64,000 bases of DNA, taken from contig NZ_JAUSST010000003.1 of NCBI RefSeq assembly GCF_030812415.1, positions 682,001 through 746,000 on the forward strand. The letters run 5' to 3'. How positions within the stretch are numbered: the stretch's first letter is position 1; every line of letters starts with the position of its first letter. This DNA is from Paenibacillus harenae (lineage in GTDB: Bacteria > Bacillota > Bacilli > Paenibacillales > Paenibacillaceae). The notes under the pieces were generated by a model that was not told where the DNA came from, did no database searches, and saw only the letters and a list, made by a program, of their open reading frames with translations. Positions 15,675 through 25,209 of this stretch are shown one piece after another. Both the position numbers and the translations under genes were made by a program.

Positions 15675-17414
15675 ATGTATGGCAATCCCGCTCAGTTCTC
15701 CTGGAACTCCATTCGTCTCAAACTGGTCATAGGCTTATTACTGATAACGCTTCCGACCGTCTCTTTCCTAATCTACAACAATAACTACGCTATCGAAGTC
15801 GTTCATAACCAAGTAGCCGAGTCCAATCGTCACTTGATCTCCATGTACATGAGCCAAATCGACAACGGATTGAACGACGTCGATAAGTATTTGACTAATC
15901 TAATCGTGAACGATAAAGATCTTCAGGAATTGGAATTCCGGCATTCCGAGCAAGATCGGATTTTGGCTAAGGTTCGACTGGACAACAAGGTGAAAGTAGA
16001 TATCGCAACGTTGCCCTCGGTCGATTCTTTCTTCATTTATTCGATTCCCGGACAGGACTATATCGAGGCGTTCCAAGATTCGGAAAGCTTGTCGGAGAGG
16101 GAAGAAGTGCGAGGATATATTCAGCGCTTGCTTCTCGAAATGCAACAAACGGGCGAACTGATGAATCGGCAATGGTATGTCCAAACGATCGGACAGAACC
16201 ATTATTTGTTTCGTGTGCTTCAGACAAGCGAAGCGTACGTAGGCGCTTGGGTGAATGTCGAGAAGTTGTCTATTCCTCTGAACCTCTTGAACTTAGGCGA
16301 GAAGGGGTTGTCGTTGTTCACCGACGAACATCGGAAGCCAATGACGCATGCGGAAGCCGTAAGAGAGCTCGGTGTCGATTTGACCGGCGATTTAAGACAT
16401 TATTACTTGTCGGGGAGAGACGATGCATTTTTAGTCGTCGGCGAGTTGTCGTCGAAGGGCAATTTCAGCCTCGTCGCCCTTATACCGGATCGGCAAATTC
16501 TAGAGAACCTGACGTATCTCCGCAAGATCGCTTTATTGACGCCTATCGGTGCTCTTGTCCTTGTGGGGCTTAGCCTGATTCTGCTTCGTAATATGGTGTT
16601 GAAGCCTCTTAATCGGATATTGGCAGCCATGAAACGGATCGGCCAAGGGAATTTGAATGCCCGTATCGAGCCGCATCCGTCGTCCGACGAATTCCAGCTG
16701 GTGAACGAAACCTTCAATCATATGATCGATCAGGTCCGTGAACTAAGGATCGCCGTGTATGAAGAGCAGCTCAGCAAGCAGAAGGCTGAGCTTCAACACC
16801 TTCAGCTGCAGATTAATCCGCATTTCTTCATGAACTCCTTGAACATCATTTATAATCTGGCCCTGGTAAAAAACTTCGAGTTGATTCAGGAGATGGCGCT
16901 TAGTCTGGTTCAGTACTTCCGGTACATGTTCCGCAGCAATTTAACATTCGTCCCGCTCCGGGACGAGCTCCAGCATATCCGGAACTATATTCGCATCCAG
17001 CAGCTGCGATTTCCTGGAAAGCTTGAATTCGGGCTGTCTGCTCCCGATTACTTGCTTGACGTCCGTATTCCGCCCCTTTTCATCCAAACCTTCGCGGAAA
17101 ATTCGATCAAGCATGCCGCTTCCTCAAACCCCGCCATCGGCCTGTCCGTTCGGATCGATTTGGATGATTCCGGCCCCGAGCCTAGGTTATCGGTTAAGAT
17201 CCTCGATACGGGACCGGGCTTTGCGGAAGAAATCCTAGTGCAACTTCGCGCCGGCAAACGGATTGAGGATGAACAAGGCGAACATATCGGCATTTGGAAT
17301 GTAAGGCAAAGACTCGGTCTGCTGTATGGCGGTCAGGCAATCCTATCCTTGTCCAATGCCGAGCCGACGGGAGCTGCAGTCGAAATGCTGTTGCCTCTTG
17401 CACCGCAATCGTAG
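15675..17414 (+). CDS. YesM-type sensor histidine kinase
   Basis: A 579-residue membrane kinase. TM1 is at about 13-32 (LKLVIGLLLITLPTVSFLI), an extracellular sensor domain of about 250 residues follows, and TM2 at about 285-305. Then come HAMP (LNRILAAMKRIGQGNLNARI), a linker coiled coil and the HisKA_7TM/His_kinase domain with QINPHFFMNSLN, whose His is residue 383. The ATPase shows ENSIKHA and DTGPGF. This kinase class senses extracellular sugars and phosphorylates AraC-type regulators. The response regulator gene starts 18 bases downstream. It should control the adjacent sugar transporter and GH3 genes. Confidence 0.93.
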   Translation: MYGNPAQFSWNSIRLKLVIGLLLITLPTVSFLIYNNNYAIEVVHNQVAESNRHLISMYMSQIDNGLNDVDKYLTNLIVNDKDLQELEFRHSEQDRILAKVRLDNKVKVDIATLPSVDSFFIYSIPGQDYIEAFQDSESLSEREEVRGYIQRLLLEMQQTGELMNRQWYVQTIGQNHYLFRVLQTSEAYVGAWVNVEKLSIPLNLLNLGEKGLSLFTDEHRKPMTHAEAVRELGVDLTGDLRHYYLSGRDDAFLVVGELSSKGNFSLVALIPDRQILENLTYLRKIALLTPIGALVLVGLSLILLRNMVLKPLNRILAAMKRIGQGNLNARIEPHPSSDEFQLVNETFNHMIDQVRELRIAVYEEQLSKQKAELQHLQLQINPHFFMNSLNIIYNLALVKNFELIQEMALSLVQYFRYMFRSNLTFVPLRDELQHIRNYIRIQQLRFPGKLEFGLSAPDYLLDVRIPPLFIQTFAENSIKHAASSNPAIGLSVRIDLDDSGPEPRLSVKILDTGPGFAEEILVQLRAGKRIEDEQGEHIGIWNVRQRLGLLYGGQAILSLSNAEPTGAAVEMLLPLAPQS

Positions 17415-17432
17415 AAGGGAGAAGGAGCGAAT

Positions 17433-19037
17433 ATGACGCGATTACTGCTGGTCGATGACGAAGTTCATGCCTTGGAAGGGATCAAAGCCGCCGTGAACTG
17501 GGGAAGACTTGGCGTTACCGAGGTGTTAACGGCATTCGACATTCATCAAGCCAAAGAGTTCTTTACCGAGACGGTGCCCGTAGACGTTATGTTGTGCGAT
17601 ATCGAGATGCCCTTGGGAAGCGGCCTCGAGCTGCTCGAATGGGTGCGCGAGCGTTCCCCGGACACGGAGTCGATCTTTCTGACTTGCCATGCGGATTTTC
17701 ACTATGCCAAACAGGCGATTCAGCTCGGGAGTTTCGATTATTTGCTCAAGCCTGTTCCGATTCCCGAATTGGAAAACGTCATCGCGAAAGCTATAGACAA
17801 GAAGAAGCAAGAAAGCAAGAAGTCGGAATATAGCCAGTACGGTCAATATTGGATCCAACATCAGCCGCTGCTCGTCGAGCGGTTCTGGCTTGATATTCTA
17901 AACCGGTCGATTCCGGCCAGGCCGGAATCGATTCGTCAAGCCGCGGAGGAGAGAAACATTCCGTTTGCAGAGCAAATGATTTTTGTTCCGGTATTAATCG
18001 AGGTAAAGCGATGGCACAAGAGCTTTACCGTGCGGGACGAGAAAATATTGGAATACGCTCTCCGCAATTCCGCCGAAGAGCTGCTGCTCAGGTTGGGAAG
18101 CTATGGGCAACTTCTCCCTCTGAACAAAGGATCGTTGCTCGCCATCCTTTCCTTCGAGCAGTGGACGGAGGTGGAGGCCAGCCGGCTGCGGCAAAACAGC
18201 GATGCCTTCATTCGCTCCTGCCGCCAATATTTTTACTGTGATTTAAACGTTTATGTCGGCCTTATTACACGCGCCCATGAAATGCCGTCCGTCGTCGACC
18301 GGCTGCAAGCCTTGGATCGTAACAATGTCGCGCTGGACAATCAGGTTTTGTATTTGGACGGGAAACAGGAAGCGCGGATGATCCCTTTTAGCGAACCCGA
18401 GCTTAAGGATTGGGCCGTCTTGTTGAGAGAGGGCGATAAAGAAAAGCTCGTTTCGGAAATTACCCGTTATCTGGAAGGGCCGTCGATTGCTTCCGGTTTG
18501 GACGCCAAGCGGTTGCACCATTTCCATCAGGATATTTTGCAATTGGTATACTCCTCCTTGCAATCGAAGGGAATTCAAGCCCATCAGCTATTCAGCGACG
18601 ATACATCAGTCGAGATGTCCTTGCGGGCTTCCCGTTCCGTCAGGGACATGATCGTCTGGGCCAACCACATCATTGCCCGATCGATCGAATATATGCGCGC
18701 GGTCGAACGCTCCGAGACGGTAGTCGACCGCGTGGCGGCTTATGTCGTGAGCCAAATGGACAAGAGTATAACGCGGGATGAGATCGCCAAGCACGTCTAT
18801 TTGAACCCCGATTATTTGGACCGGATTTTCAAGAAGGAGACGGGGCTGTCCGTTACGGAATTCGTCTACCGAGAGAGAATGACCGTGGCTCAGCGCTTGC
18901 TTAGCAATACCAATCTGCCTGTCCATGCAATCGCGATTCAGGTCGGCTTTACGAATTTTTCGCATTTTTCCCGCATGTTCAAAAAACATACGAACTGCAA
19001 TCCGCTCGAATATCGTCGCGAGGAGCAGACCAAATGA
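17433..19037 (+). CDS. YesN-type response regulator (REC plus AraC HTH)
   Basis: A 534-residue regulator. The receiver (about 1-120) has the acidic pair in LLVDDEV, the phospho-acceptor Asp56 in MLCDIEMP and Lys in FDYLLKPVP. A middle linker of about 300 residues follows. The C-terminal AraC pair of HTHs is at about 430-530 (ITRDEIAKHVYLNPDYLDRI; VHAIAIQVGFTNFSHFSRMF). AGAAGGAG precedes the ATG. Its likely target is the GTCGAC repeat found before both its own operon and the transporter operon. Confidence 0.93.
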   Translation: MTRLLLVDDEVHALEGIKAAVNWGRLGVTEVLTAFDIHQAKEFFTETVPVDVMLCDIEMPLGSGLELLEWVRERSPDTESIFLTCHADFHYAKQAIQLGSFDYLLKPVPIPELENVIAKAIDKKKQESKKSEYSQYGQYWIQHQPLLVERFWLDILNRSIPARPESIRQAAEERNIPFAEQMIFVPVLIEVKRWHKSFTVRDEKILEYALRNSAEELLLRLGSYGQLLPLNKGSLLAILSFEQWTEVEASRLRQNSDAFIRSCRQYFYCDLNVYVGLITRAHEMPSVVDRLQALDRNNVALDNQVLYLDGKQEARMIPFSEPELKDWAVLLREGDKEKLVSEITRYLEGPSIASGLDAKRLHHFHQDILQLVYSSLQSKGIQAHQLFSDDTSVEMSLRASRSVRDMIVWANHIIARSIEYMRAVERSETVVDRVAAYVVSQMDKSITRDEIAKHVYLNPDYLDRIFKKETGLSVTEFVYRERMTVAQRLLSNTNLPVHAIAIQVGFTNFSHFSRMFKKHTNCNPLEYRREEQTK

Positions 19038-19041
19038 GAAG

Positions 19042-19105
19042 GTCGACCACGTGACATACGGAAGTCGACATTGTAGTAGTTGGCGTTTTACCGGGGAATT
19101 AAGAT
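19042..19105 (+). promoter_or_regulatory. YesN-type operator and promoter of the transporter operon
   Basis: GTCGAC at 19042-19047 and 19064-19069 (22 bp apart) is followed by TAGTTG at 19077-19082, a 17-bp spacer and a weak -10 TAAGAT (19100-19105). Every distance equals that of the site at 15577-15640, and AAGTCGACAT-N5-TAGTT is identical in both. Confidence 0.7.
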
Positions 19106-19183
19106 AAATATAGATTCGTTACGGTCCATCGCTTCTCAGGAAGTCCGTTTCGAACCAACATTTCAAAGCAACGGGGGAGTAAC

Positions 19184-20698
19184 ATGAAACGGAAATTGAA
19201 TTGGATCGGTGCGATTCTCGCCATGATGCTGTTACTGGCAGCGTGCAGTTCGAACAATGGCACGAACGAAGCCGCTAGTCCCGCCGGTAACGGCTCGAAC
19301 GATTCAGGCGAAGCTGAAGCGCCGTATGAATTGACGGTAGCCTACTTCACCTTCGGAAGCGTGCCGCAAGACCAGAAGCTGATCGAAGAGGAACTTAGCA
19401 AGATTACGAAAGAGAAGATCAACGCGACGGTGAAATTGCTGCCGATCAGCCTCAGCGCTTGGCAGAATCAAGTCAACCTTATGCTCACTAGCAACGAGAA
19501 GCTGGATTTGATGGTGTTGATGGGAAGCACGTACGCGAACCAAGTGGCCAAAGGTCAATTGATCGCATTGGACGAGCTGCTCGCGCAGAGCGGCACGGGG
19601 ATCCTCGCAGCTCTCGGACCTGATTATGCGAACGCGACGAAAATCAACGGCCAAGCTTACGGCGTACCGACGATTCGCGACTTGGCCACGAGCTACGGCT
19701 ACCTCATCCGTCAAGATCTGGTGGATAAACACGCGCTGGATCTTAGCCAAGTGAAGACACTGAACGATCTGGAGCCGATTCTCCAGACGATCAAGGATAA
19801 CGAACCGAACATGATTCCGTTTGTTAACGGTACCGGTGCTTCGCCGCTCACCTATTATAGCACGCGCGATTCTCTCGGCGACGATATGGGCGTTCTGCTG
19901 GACAACGGCCAAGATTTGAAAGTCGTGAATTGGTTCGAGACGGAAGAGTATGCGGCTCAACTGAAGCAGATGAGGAAATGGTACCAGGCCGGCTACATCT
20001 CGAAAGATGCGGTCACGGTGAAGGAGTCGACCTCCGACATTCTCAAGGGAGGCAAGGGCGCCGGTAACTTGGCAACCTTGAAGCCAGGATTCGATACCCA
20101 GGAAACACGCCTGACCGGCAAGGCGATCACCTCGGTCGAGTTGCTGCCGTCTGTCGCGAAGACGAGCACGGTTACGAACATCATGTGGGGCATCGCGAAA
20201 AACTCGAAAAATCCGGAGAAAGCGATGCAATTCCTAAACCTGATGTACACGGATAAGGATGTCGTCAATCTATTCGACTGGGGAATCGAAGGCAAACATT
20301 ACGTGAAAGTATCGGAAAACATCATTGACTATCCGCAAGGCGTCGACGCTGCAAGCGTCGGGTATTCGGGTATGGGCTGGTTGTTCGGCAACCAATTCCT
20401 CTCCTATATCTTCAAAGGGGACGACGAGAACCTCTGGGAGAAGATGAAAGAATTCAATAACAGCGCCATCAAATCCAAAGCGCTTGGCTTCACGTTCGAT
20501 TCCACTCCGGTCAAGACCGAATTCGCCGCCGTATCTAACGTGCTCACCCAATACCGGATCGCGCTGGAGTGCGGGGCCTTGGATCCGGATAAGATGCTCC
20601 CTGAATTCATTGCGAAGCTGAAGGATGCGGGGATTGACAAAATCATCGCGGAAAAGCAAAAGCAACTCGACGCTTGGGCAGCTGCCAACGGGCAATAA
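19184..20698 (+). CDS. Sugar ABC transporter lipoprotein (DUF3502 type)
   Basis: A 504-residue substrate-binding lipoprotein. The signal peptide ends in the lipobox LAAC (Cys21), then an Asn/Gly/Ser-rich linker. The body is a two-lobed family 1 binding protein (YELTVAYFTFGSVP; QAYGVPTIRDLATSYGYLI) with the C-terminal DUF3502 segment (LGFTFDSTPVKTEFAAVSN). Lipid-anchored outside the membrane, it would hand an oligosaccharide to the two permeases downstream. With two GH3 enzymes at the operon end, a beta-glucoside is the likely substrate. No ATPase gene is present; these systems share an MsmX-type ATPase encoded elsewhere. Confidence 0.92.
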   Translation: MKRKLNWIGAILAMMLLLAACSSNNGTNEAASPAGNGSNDSGEAEAPYELTVAYFTFGSVPQDQKLIEEELSKITKEKINATVKLLPISLSAWQNQVNLMLTSNEKLDLMVLMGSTYANQVAKGQLIALDELLAQSGTGILAALGPDYANATKINGQAYGVPTIRDLATSYGYLIRQDLVDKHALDLSQVKTLNDLEPILQTIKDNEPNMIPFVNGTGASPLTYYSTRDSLGDDMGVLLDNGQDLKVVNWFETEEYAAQLKQMRKWYQAGYISKDAVTVKESTSDILKGGKGAGNLATLKPGFDTQETRLTGKAITSVELLPSVAKTSTVTNIMWGIAKNSKNPEKAMQFLNLMYTDKDVVNLFDWGIEGKHYVKVSENIIDYPQGVDAASVGYSGMGWLFGNQFLSYIFKGDDENLWEKMKEFNNSAIKSKALGFTFDSTPVKTEFAAVSNVLTQYRIALECGALDPDKMLPEFIAKLKDAGIDKIIAEKQKQLDAWAAANGQ

Positions 20699-20719
20699 CA
20701 TCGTATTTTTGACGCGTAT

Positions 20720-20753
20720 GCCATCCAAACAGCTGCGCAGCTGTGCGGATGGC
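20720..20753 (+). other. Intercistronic hairpin
   Basis: GCCATCC (20720-20726) pairs with GGATGGC (20747-20753), enclosing the palindrome AGCTGCGCAGCT. With no full T-run, it probably protects the lipoprotein mRNA or partly attenuates the permease genes, as in other binding-protein operons. Confidence 0.6.
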
Positions 20754-20800
20754 GCGCTTTCAAGCCTACTAAATCAGTAATAGAAAGGGTAGTGAACATC

Positions 20801-21718
20801 ATGGGCTCCACGGCAAAACGATGGAAGCGGTTCGCTCCGCTGTTCCTGCTCATGCTCCCGGGTCTTGTCTATTTGATCATCAACAACTACCTGCCCATGT
20901 TCGGCATGATCATCGCCTTTAAGGACATTAACTACACGAGCGGGATCTTGGGCAGTGATTGGATCGGATTCAAAAATTTCGAATATTTGTTCAAAACAAG
21001 CGACGCCTACATTATTACGCGCAACACCCTTCTGTATAACGGCTTATTTATCTTCATCAATACGATCGGAGCCATTGGGCTCGCGGTCCTGCTGAACGAA
21101 ATCAGGAAAAAGTTTTTCCAGCGGTTCTACCAAAGCATTATCGTGCTTCCCCATTTGATCTCGATGGTTATTGTCAGCTATCTGGTGTTCGCCATTCTCG
21201 GCAGCGACACGGGATTGATCAATAAATCGATATTGCCTTTATTCGGGTTGGATGAAGTCGCATGGTACTCCAGCAAACAATATTGGCCTTACATCTTGAC
21301 CATCGTGAACATCTGGAAGGGAATCGGATTCCTGAGCGTCGTCTATTTAGCCTCGATCATCAGTATCGACACGGAATATTACGAGGCGGCCACACTGGAC
21401 GGAGCGACGAGGTGGCAGCAGATTCGAACCATCACGATCCCGATTATCATGCCGGTTATCACGATGATGACACTGCTTGCCATCGGCCGCATATTCTACT
21501 CCGACTTCGGCTTGTTCTATCAAGTACCCATGGACTCAGGCGTCTTATCGGAAACGACGAATGTCATCGATACTTATGTATACCGGGCATTAATGAATTT
21601 GGGCGATATCGGGATGTCGTCGGCAGCCGGCGTATATCAGTCCATTGTCGGTTTCGTTCTCGTCATTCTATCCAATTATGCGGTTCGCAAATTCAGCAAA
21701 GAAAATGCCCTATTCTAG
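20801..21718 (+). CDS. Sugar ABC permease, LplB-like
   Basis: About 305 residues with six membrane segments, the first at about 14-35 (FLLMLPGLVYLIINNYLPM). The cytoplasmic EAA loop that docks the ATPase is visible as YYEAATLDGATRWQQ. ATG at 20801 is preferred over GTG at 20792, which would lie almost on the AAAGGGT site. It pairs with the next gene to form the heterodimeric CUT1 channel for the upstream lipoprotein. Confidence 0.92.
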   Translation: MGSTAKRWKRFAPLFLLMLPGLVYLIINNYLPMFGMIIAFKDINYTSGILGSDWIGFKNFEYLFKTSDAYIITRNTLLYNGLFIFINTIGAIGLAVLLNEIRKKFFQRFYQSIIVLPHLISMVIVSYLVFAILGSDTGLINKSILPLFGLDEVAWYSSKQYWPYILTIVNIWKGIGFLSVVYLASIISIDTEYYEAATLDGATRWQQIRTITIPIIMPVITMMTLLAIGRIFYSDFGLFYQVPMDSGVLSETTNVIDTYVYRALMNLGDIGMSSAAGVYQSIVGFVLVILSNYAVRKFSKENALF

Positions 21719-21734
21719 GGCGGAGGTGACCAAC

Positions 21735-22622
21735 ATGGCGCATGAAAGCAAGTGGGTAACATGGATCTCTCATTCCGTGCTGATGGGCTTTTCGATCGCA
21801 TGCATCATTCCTTTTATATTGCTGATCGTTTCCTCGATTTCAAGCGAGAGCAGCATCATCCAGAACGGTTATTCCTTCTTCCCGCAGCAATTCAGTTTAA
21901 AAGCCTATGAGTACTTATGGGCGCACTGGAGCGAGCTCGGCCGCGCATACGGCATAACAGTATTTGTTACCGTCTTCGGAACCGCCGCCAGTCTGGCAAT
22001 GACCTCCATGCTCGCCTACCCGATGTCGCGAAGCGATATCCCGCTTAAAAGTTTCTGGGCATTTCTCGTTTTCTTCACGCTATTATTCAACGGGGGACTA
22101 GTCCCAACCTATCTGATCTACACGCAGGTATTCGAGATCAAGAATACGATCTGGGCTCTTATCGTTCCCGGCTTGCTGATGAACGGTTTCAATGTGCTTC
22201 TCGTTCGGACGTTTTTCATGACATCGGTGCCGCCCGCGCTAATCGAAGCGGCTCAGATCGACGGAGCGGGAGAGATCAAAGCGTTCTACAAGATCGTGCT
22301 CCCGTTGTCGGCGCCAATCATGGCCACGATCGGGTTGTTCGAAGCGATCCTATATTGGAACGATTGGTTCAATGGGATGACGTATGTAACCGATCCGAAG
22401 CTGTTCAGTATTCAGAATATTCTGAACCGCATTATCTCGGATATACAATTTCTGTCCAACAACAGCAGCTTGGCTTCCACCGCTGGCGGGGCAATGGCGG
22501 AACTGCCGAGCACGTCCGTCCGAATGGCAATCGCCGTTATCGGGGTTCTCCCCATTCTTATTGCGTATCCTTTCTTCCAAAAACATTTCATCAAGGGGAT
22601 TACGATCGGCGCAGTGAAGTAA
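21735..22622 (+). CDS. Sugar ABC permease, YtcP-like
   Basis: 295 residues and six membrane segments; GGAGGT lies seven bases before ATG 21735. It has the EAA loop IEAAQIDGAGEIKAFYKIVLP-like core (written here as EAAQIDGAGEIKAF) and the family C-terminal pattern YPFFQKHFIKGITIGAVK. The start is 16 bases after the first permease stop, so they are co-translated. It completes the CUT1 importer. Confidence 0.92.
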   Translation: MAHESKWVTWISHSVLMGFSIACIIPFILLIVSSISSESSIIQNGYSFFPQQFSLKAYEYLWAHWSELGRAYGITVFVTVFGTAASLAMTSMLAYPMSRSDIPLKSFWAFLVFFTLLFNGGLVPTYLIYTQVFEIKNTIWALIVPGLLMNGFNVLLVRTFFMTSVPPALIEAAQIDGAGEIKAFYKIVLPLSAPIMATIGLFEAILYWNDWFNGMTYVTDPKLFSIQNILNRIISDIQFLSNNSSLASTAGGAMAELPSTSVRMAIAVIGVLPILIAYPFFQKHFIKGITIGAVK

Positions 22623-22651
22623 CAAATTTGATAGATAGAGGAGTGTTGGCA

Positions 22652-25168
22652 ATGATCGGCATTTGGAATGCGAGGGTGAATCGGAACGGTTCCACGTCTA
22701 AATTCATCCTTTCAATAGAAGAAAACGAAGGGTACACCCTTACCGTCAATTCGGAACCGAACCCTTCTTTCATCCTCCCGATGGAAGCAACGGTCGAAGG
22801 TAACCGTCTGGAGGCGACCGGGCGCTCCTTCTTTTCCAGCGATCCCGTAAAGGTCACGCTGGAATTCGAGGACGACCGCTTCGCCGGTACCATGACGATG
22901 CCTTTTGTCGGGGAGCTGCAGCTTAGCGGCGGGAAAGGAAGGGGCGCTTCCTTGGCGGAAGAGCTTATTCCGATTGTCGAGCCTTACCGGAAAGCGAACG
23001 TGAGCGAGCGGTCGGACGAAGATATTCGTCAGGAAGTCGAGAAGCTGATCGCCCGGATGTCCATCGCGGACAAGATCGGTCAGATGAGCCAGATCGGGGC
23101 ATCCGACTTTTCCTTCGGGGCGGACGTCGATGCGGAACCTCCCGAGCGGATGGTTGCTACGGGCAAAGCGGGTTCGATTCTGGGCGCTTTTGACAGCAAG
23201 AGGGTATTCGAATTGCAGAAGATCGCAGTCGAGCAATCTCCGCTCCGCATTCCGCTGTTGTTCAACGCGGATGTAATTCATGGGTTTCAGACCATCTTTC
23301 CCGTGCCGCTTGCTTGGTCCTGCAGCTGGGACTTGGAAGCCATCAAGCAAGCGTGCGCCATCTCGGCCAAGGAAGCATCGGCATCCGGCACGACCTACAA
23401 CCATGGTCCGATGGTCGACATTACGCGGGATCCGAGATGGGGCAGGGTAGTCGAAGGAGCGGGCGAGGATCCTTACCTGGGAGCGCTTATCGCCAAAGCC
23501 CAAGTGGAAGGCTTTCAGGGCGAGAGCCTGTTCGACCGGGAGACGATCATCGCTTGCTTGAAGCATTTTATCGCATACGGGGCGGCAGAAGGCGGCCGGG
23601 ATTACAACACGGTCGATATTTCCGAAGGAACGCTTCGAAATGTTTATCTTCCGCCGTTCAAAGCGGGAATTGAAGCGGGAGCCGGCTCGGTCATGAACGC
23701 CTTCAACACTTATCAGGGCGTTCCGGTTGCGGGAAACGGCTACCTGCTTAAGGATCTGCTGCGAGACGAGCTTGGATTCGACGGCATGCTGATCTCCGAT
23801 TACGGGGCGATCGAGGAAATCTTCATCCATGGCGCAGCCAAGAACGGAGAGGATGCGTCCAAGCAGGCCATGGACGCGACAATGGACATCGAGATGGTCA
23901 CCCGCCTTTATGCGAATCATCTGCCCAAACTTATCGATCAAGGCCTCGTGAAGGAAGAACAGCTCGACGATGCGGTAAGACGCATTCTGACCTACAAATA
24001 CAAGATCGGCATCATGGACGATCCGTTCCGGTACGTGCAGCCCGAGAAGGAGATGGAATACCACTTCAGTCGTGCGCATCTGGAAGCAAGCCGCGATCTC
24101 GCCCGCAAGTCGATCGTTCTTCTTAAAAATGACGGCGTCCTGCCGCTTCGCAATGACGGAAAGAAAATTGCGCTGATCGGTCCGTTCGCGGCCAGCAAGG
24201 ATTTGCTGGGGCCTTGGCAGTTCTCCCGTTACGGCATCGAGACGGTTTCATTGAAGGAAGGGATTGCGGGCAAAGGTTTCGACCACCAGCGGTTATTCGT
24301 TGCCTCGGGCTGCGGGGTCGACGGCGAGCTTGTTGGCGGCTTCGACCACGCAGTCGCTTGCGCGAGCCAAGCCGATATCGTGATATTGGCGTTAGGAGAG
24401 GACAGCAATATGTCCGGGGAAGCCGCCTCGCGGACGGATATTTCCCTTCCTATCGTCCAGCAGCGTCTCGCCGAGGAAATCGTCAAGCTGGGCAAGCCGA
24501 CCGTTCTTGTACTCACGAACGGCCGTCCGCTGGTGCTAGACTGGTTCGAGCAGAACGTGGACGCGATCGTGGAGACATGGTTCTTGGGTTCGCAAGCCGG
24601 GCATGCGATCGCGGACGCGTTGTTCGGCGACTATAACCCGTCCGGCAAACTGACGATGAGCTTTCCTCGACACGCCGGTCAGGTGCCGATTTATTACAAT
24701 GCCTTCAATACAGGCCGTCCGGTTACGCCATCGAACATGCATACGAAGTTCATTTCGAAATATTTGGATTGTTCGAACGACCCCTTATATCCGTTCGGCT
24801 ACGGGCTCAGCTACTCATCGTTCGACTATTCGGAGCTGCGTTTAGACAAAACGGGCATAACGCGAACCGATGCGTTGACCGCAAGCGTCACGGTGACGAA
24901 TACCGGCGCATATGCGGGCGAGGAAACCGTCCAATTGTATATTCAAGACCTGCACGGAAGCGTGGTGCGTCCGGTAAAGGAGCTCAAAGGTTTTCGGAAA
25001 ATTCGCCTGGAGCCGGGAGAAAGTCGGATGGTCTCGTTTATGGTGACCGAAGAAGACTTGAAGTTTTACGCCTCGGATCGGAGCTTCCGGGCGGAGGCTG
25101 GCGCTTTCCGGCTATTCGTCGGCTCGAATGCGAGGGATGTGCAAGAGGCGGCTTTCGAACTCGTCTGA
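22652..25168 (+). CDS. GH3 beta-glucosidase (BglX-like) with extra N-terminal module
   Basis: An 838-residue enzyme without a signal peptide; ATG at 22652 has GAGGAG eight bases upstream. Residues 1-95 form a beta-rich module outside the GH3 family (GIWNARV, MEATVEGNRLEATG, VGELQLSGG). Then come the GH3 TIM barrel (MSIADKIGQMSQIGASDF; RDPRWGRVVEGAGEDPY) with nucleophile Asp383 in MLISDYGA, the alpha/beta sandwich, and a C-terminal Fn3-like domain (YPFGYGLSYSSFDYSEL). BglX enzymes release glucose from beta-linked oligosaccharides; here it acts inside the cell on what the transporter brings in. Confidence 0.92.
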   Translation: MIGIWNARVNRNGSTSKFILSIEENEGYTLTVNSEPNPSFILPMEATVEGNRLEATGRSFFSSDPVKVTLEFEDDRFAGTMTMPFVGELQLSGGKGRGASLAEELIPIVEPYRKANVSERSDEDIRQEVEKLIARMSIADKIGQMSQIGASDFSFGADVDAEPPERMVATGKAGSILGAFDSKRVFELQKIAVEQSPLRIPLLFNADVIHGFQTIFPVPLAWSCSWDLEAIKQACAISAKEASASGTTYNHGPMVDITRDPRWGRVVEGAGEDPYLGALIAKAQVEGFQGESLFDRETIIACLKHFIAYGAAEGGRDYNTVDISEGTLRNVYLPPFKAGIEAGAGSVMNAFNTYQGVPVAGNGYLLKDLLRDELGFDGMLISDYGAIEEIFIHGAAKNGEDASKQAMDATMDIEMVTRLYANHLPKLIDQGLVKEEQLDDAVRRILTYKYKIGIMDDPFRYVQPEKEMEYHFSRAHLEASRDLARKSIVLLKNDGVLPLRNDGKKIALIGPFAASKDLLGPWQFSRYGIETVSLKEGIAGKGFDHQRLFVASGCGVDGELVGGFDHAVACASQADIVILALGEDSNMSGEAASRTDISLPIVQQRLAEEIVKLGKPTVLVLTNGRPLVLDWFEQNVDAIVETWFLGSQAGHAIADALFGDYNPSGKLTMSFPRHAGQVPIYYNAFNTGRPVTPSNMHTKFISKYLDCSNDPLYPFGYGLSYSSFDYSELRLDKTGITRTDALTASVTVTNTGAYAGEETVQLYIQDLHGSVVRPVKELKGFRKIRLEPGESRMVSFMVTEEDLKFYASDRSFRAEAGAFRLFVGSNARDVQEAAFELV

Positions 25169-25209
25169 TCTTAGATTTACGATAATAACCGAAATGGAGA
25201 GGATGCAGA

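Noticed and set aside
22712-24079. 455-codon open frame opposite the first GH3 gene
   Set aside because: Antisense shadow; composition is atypical and there is no start signal.
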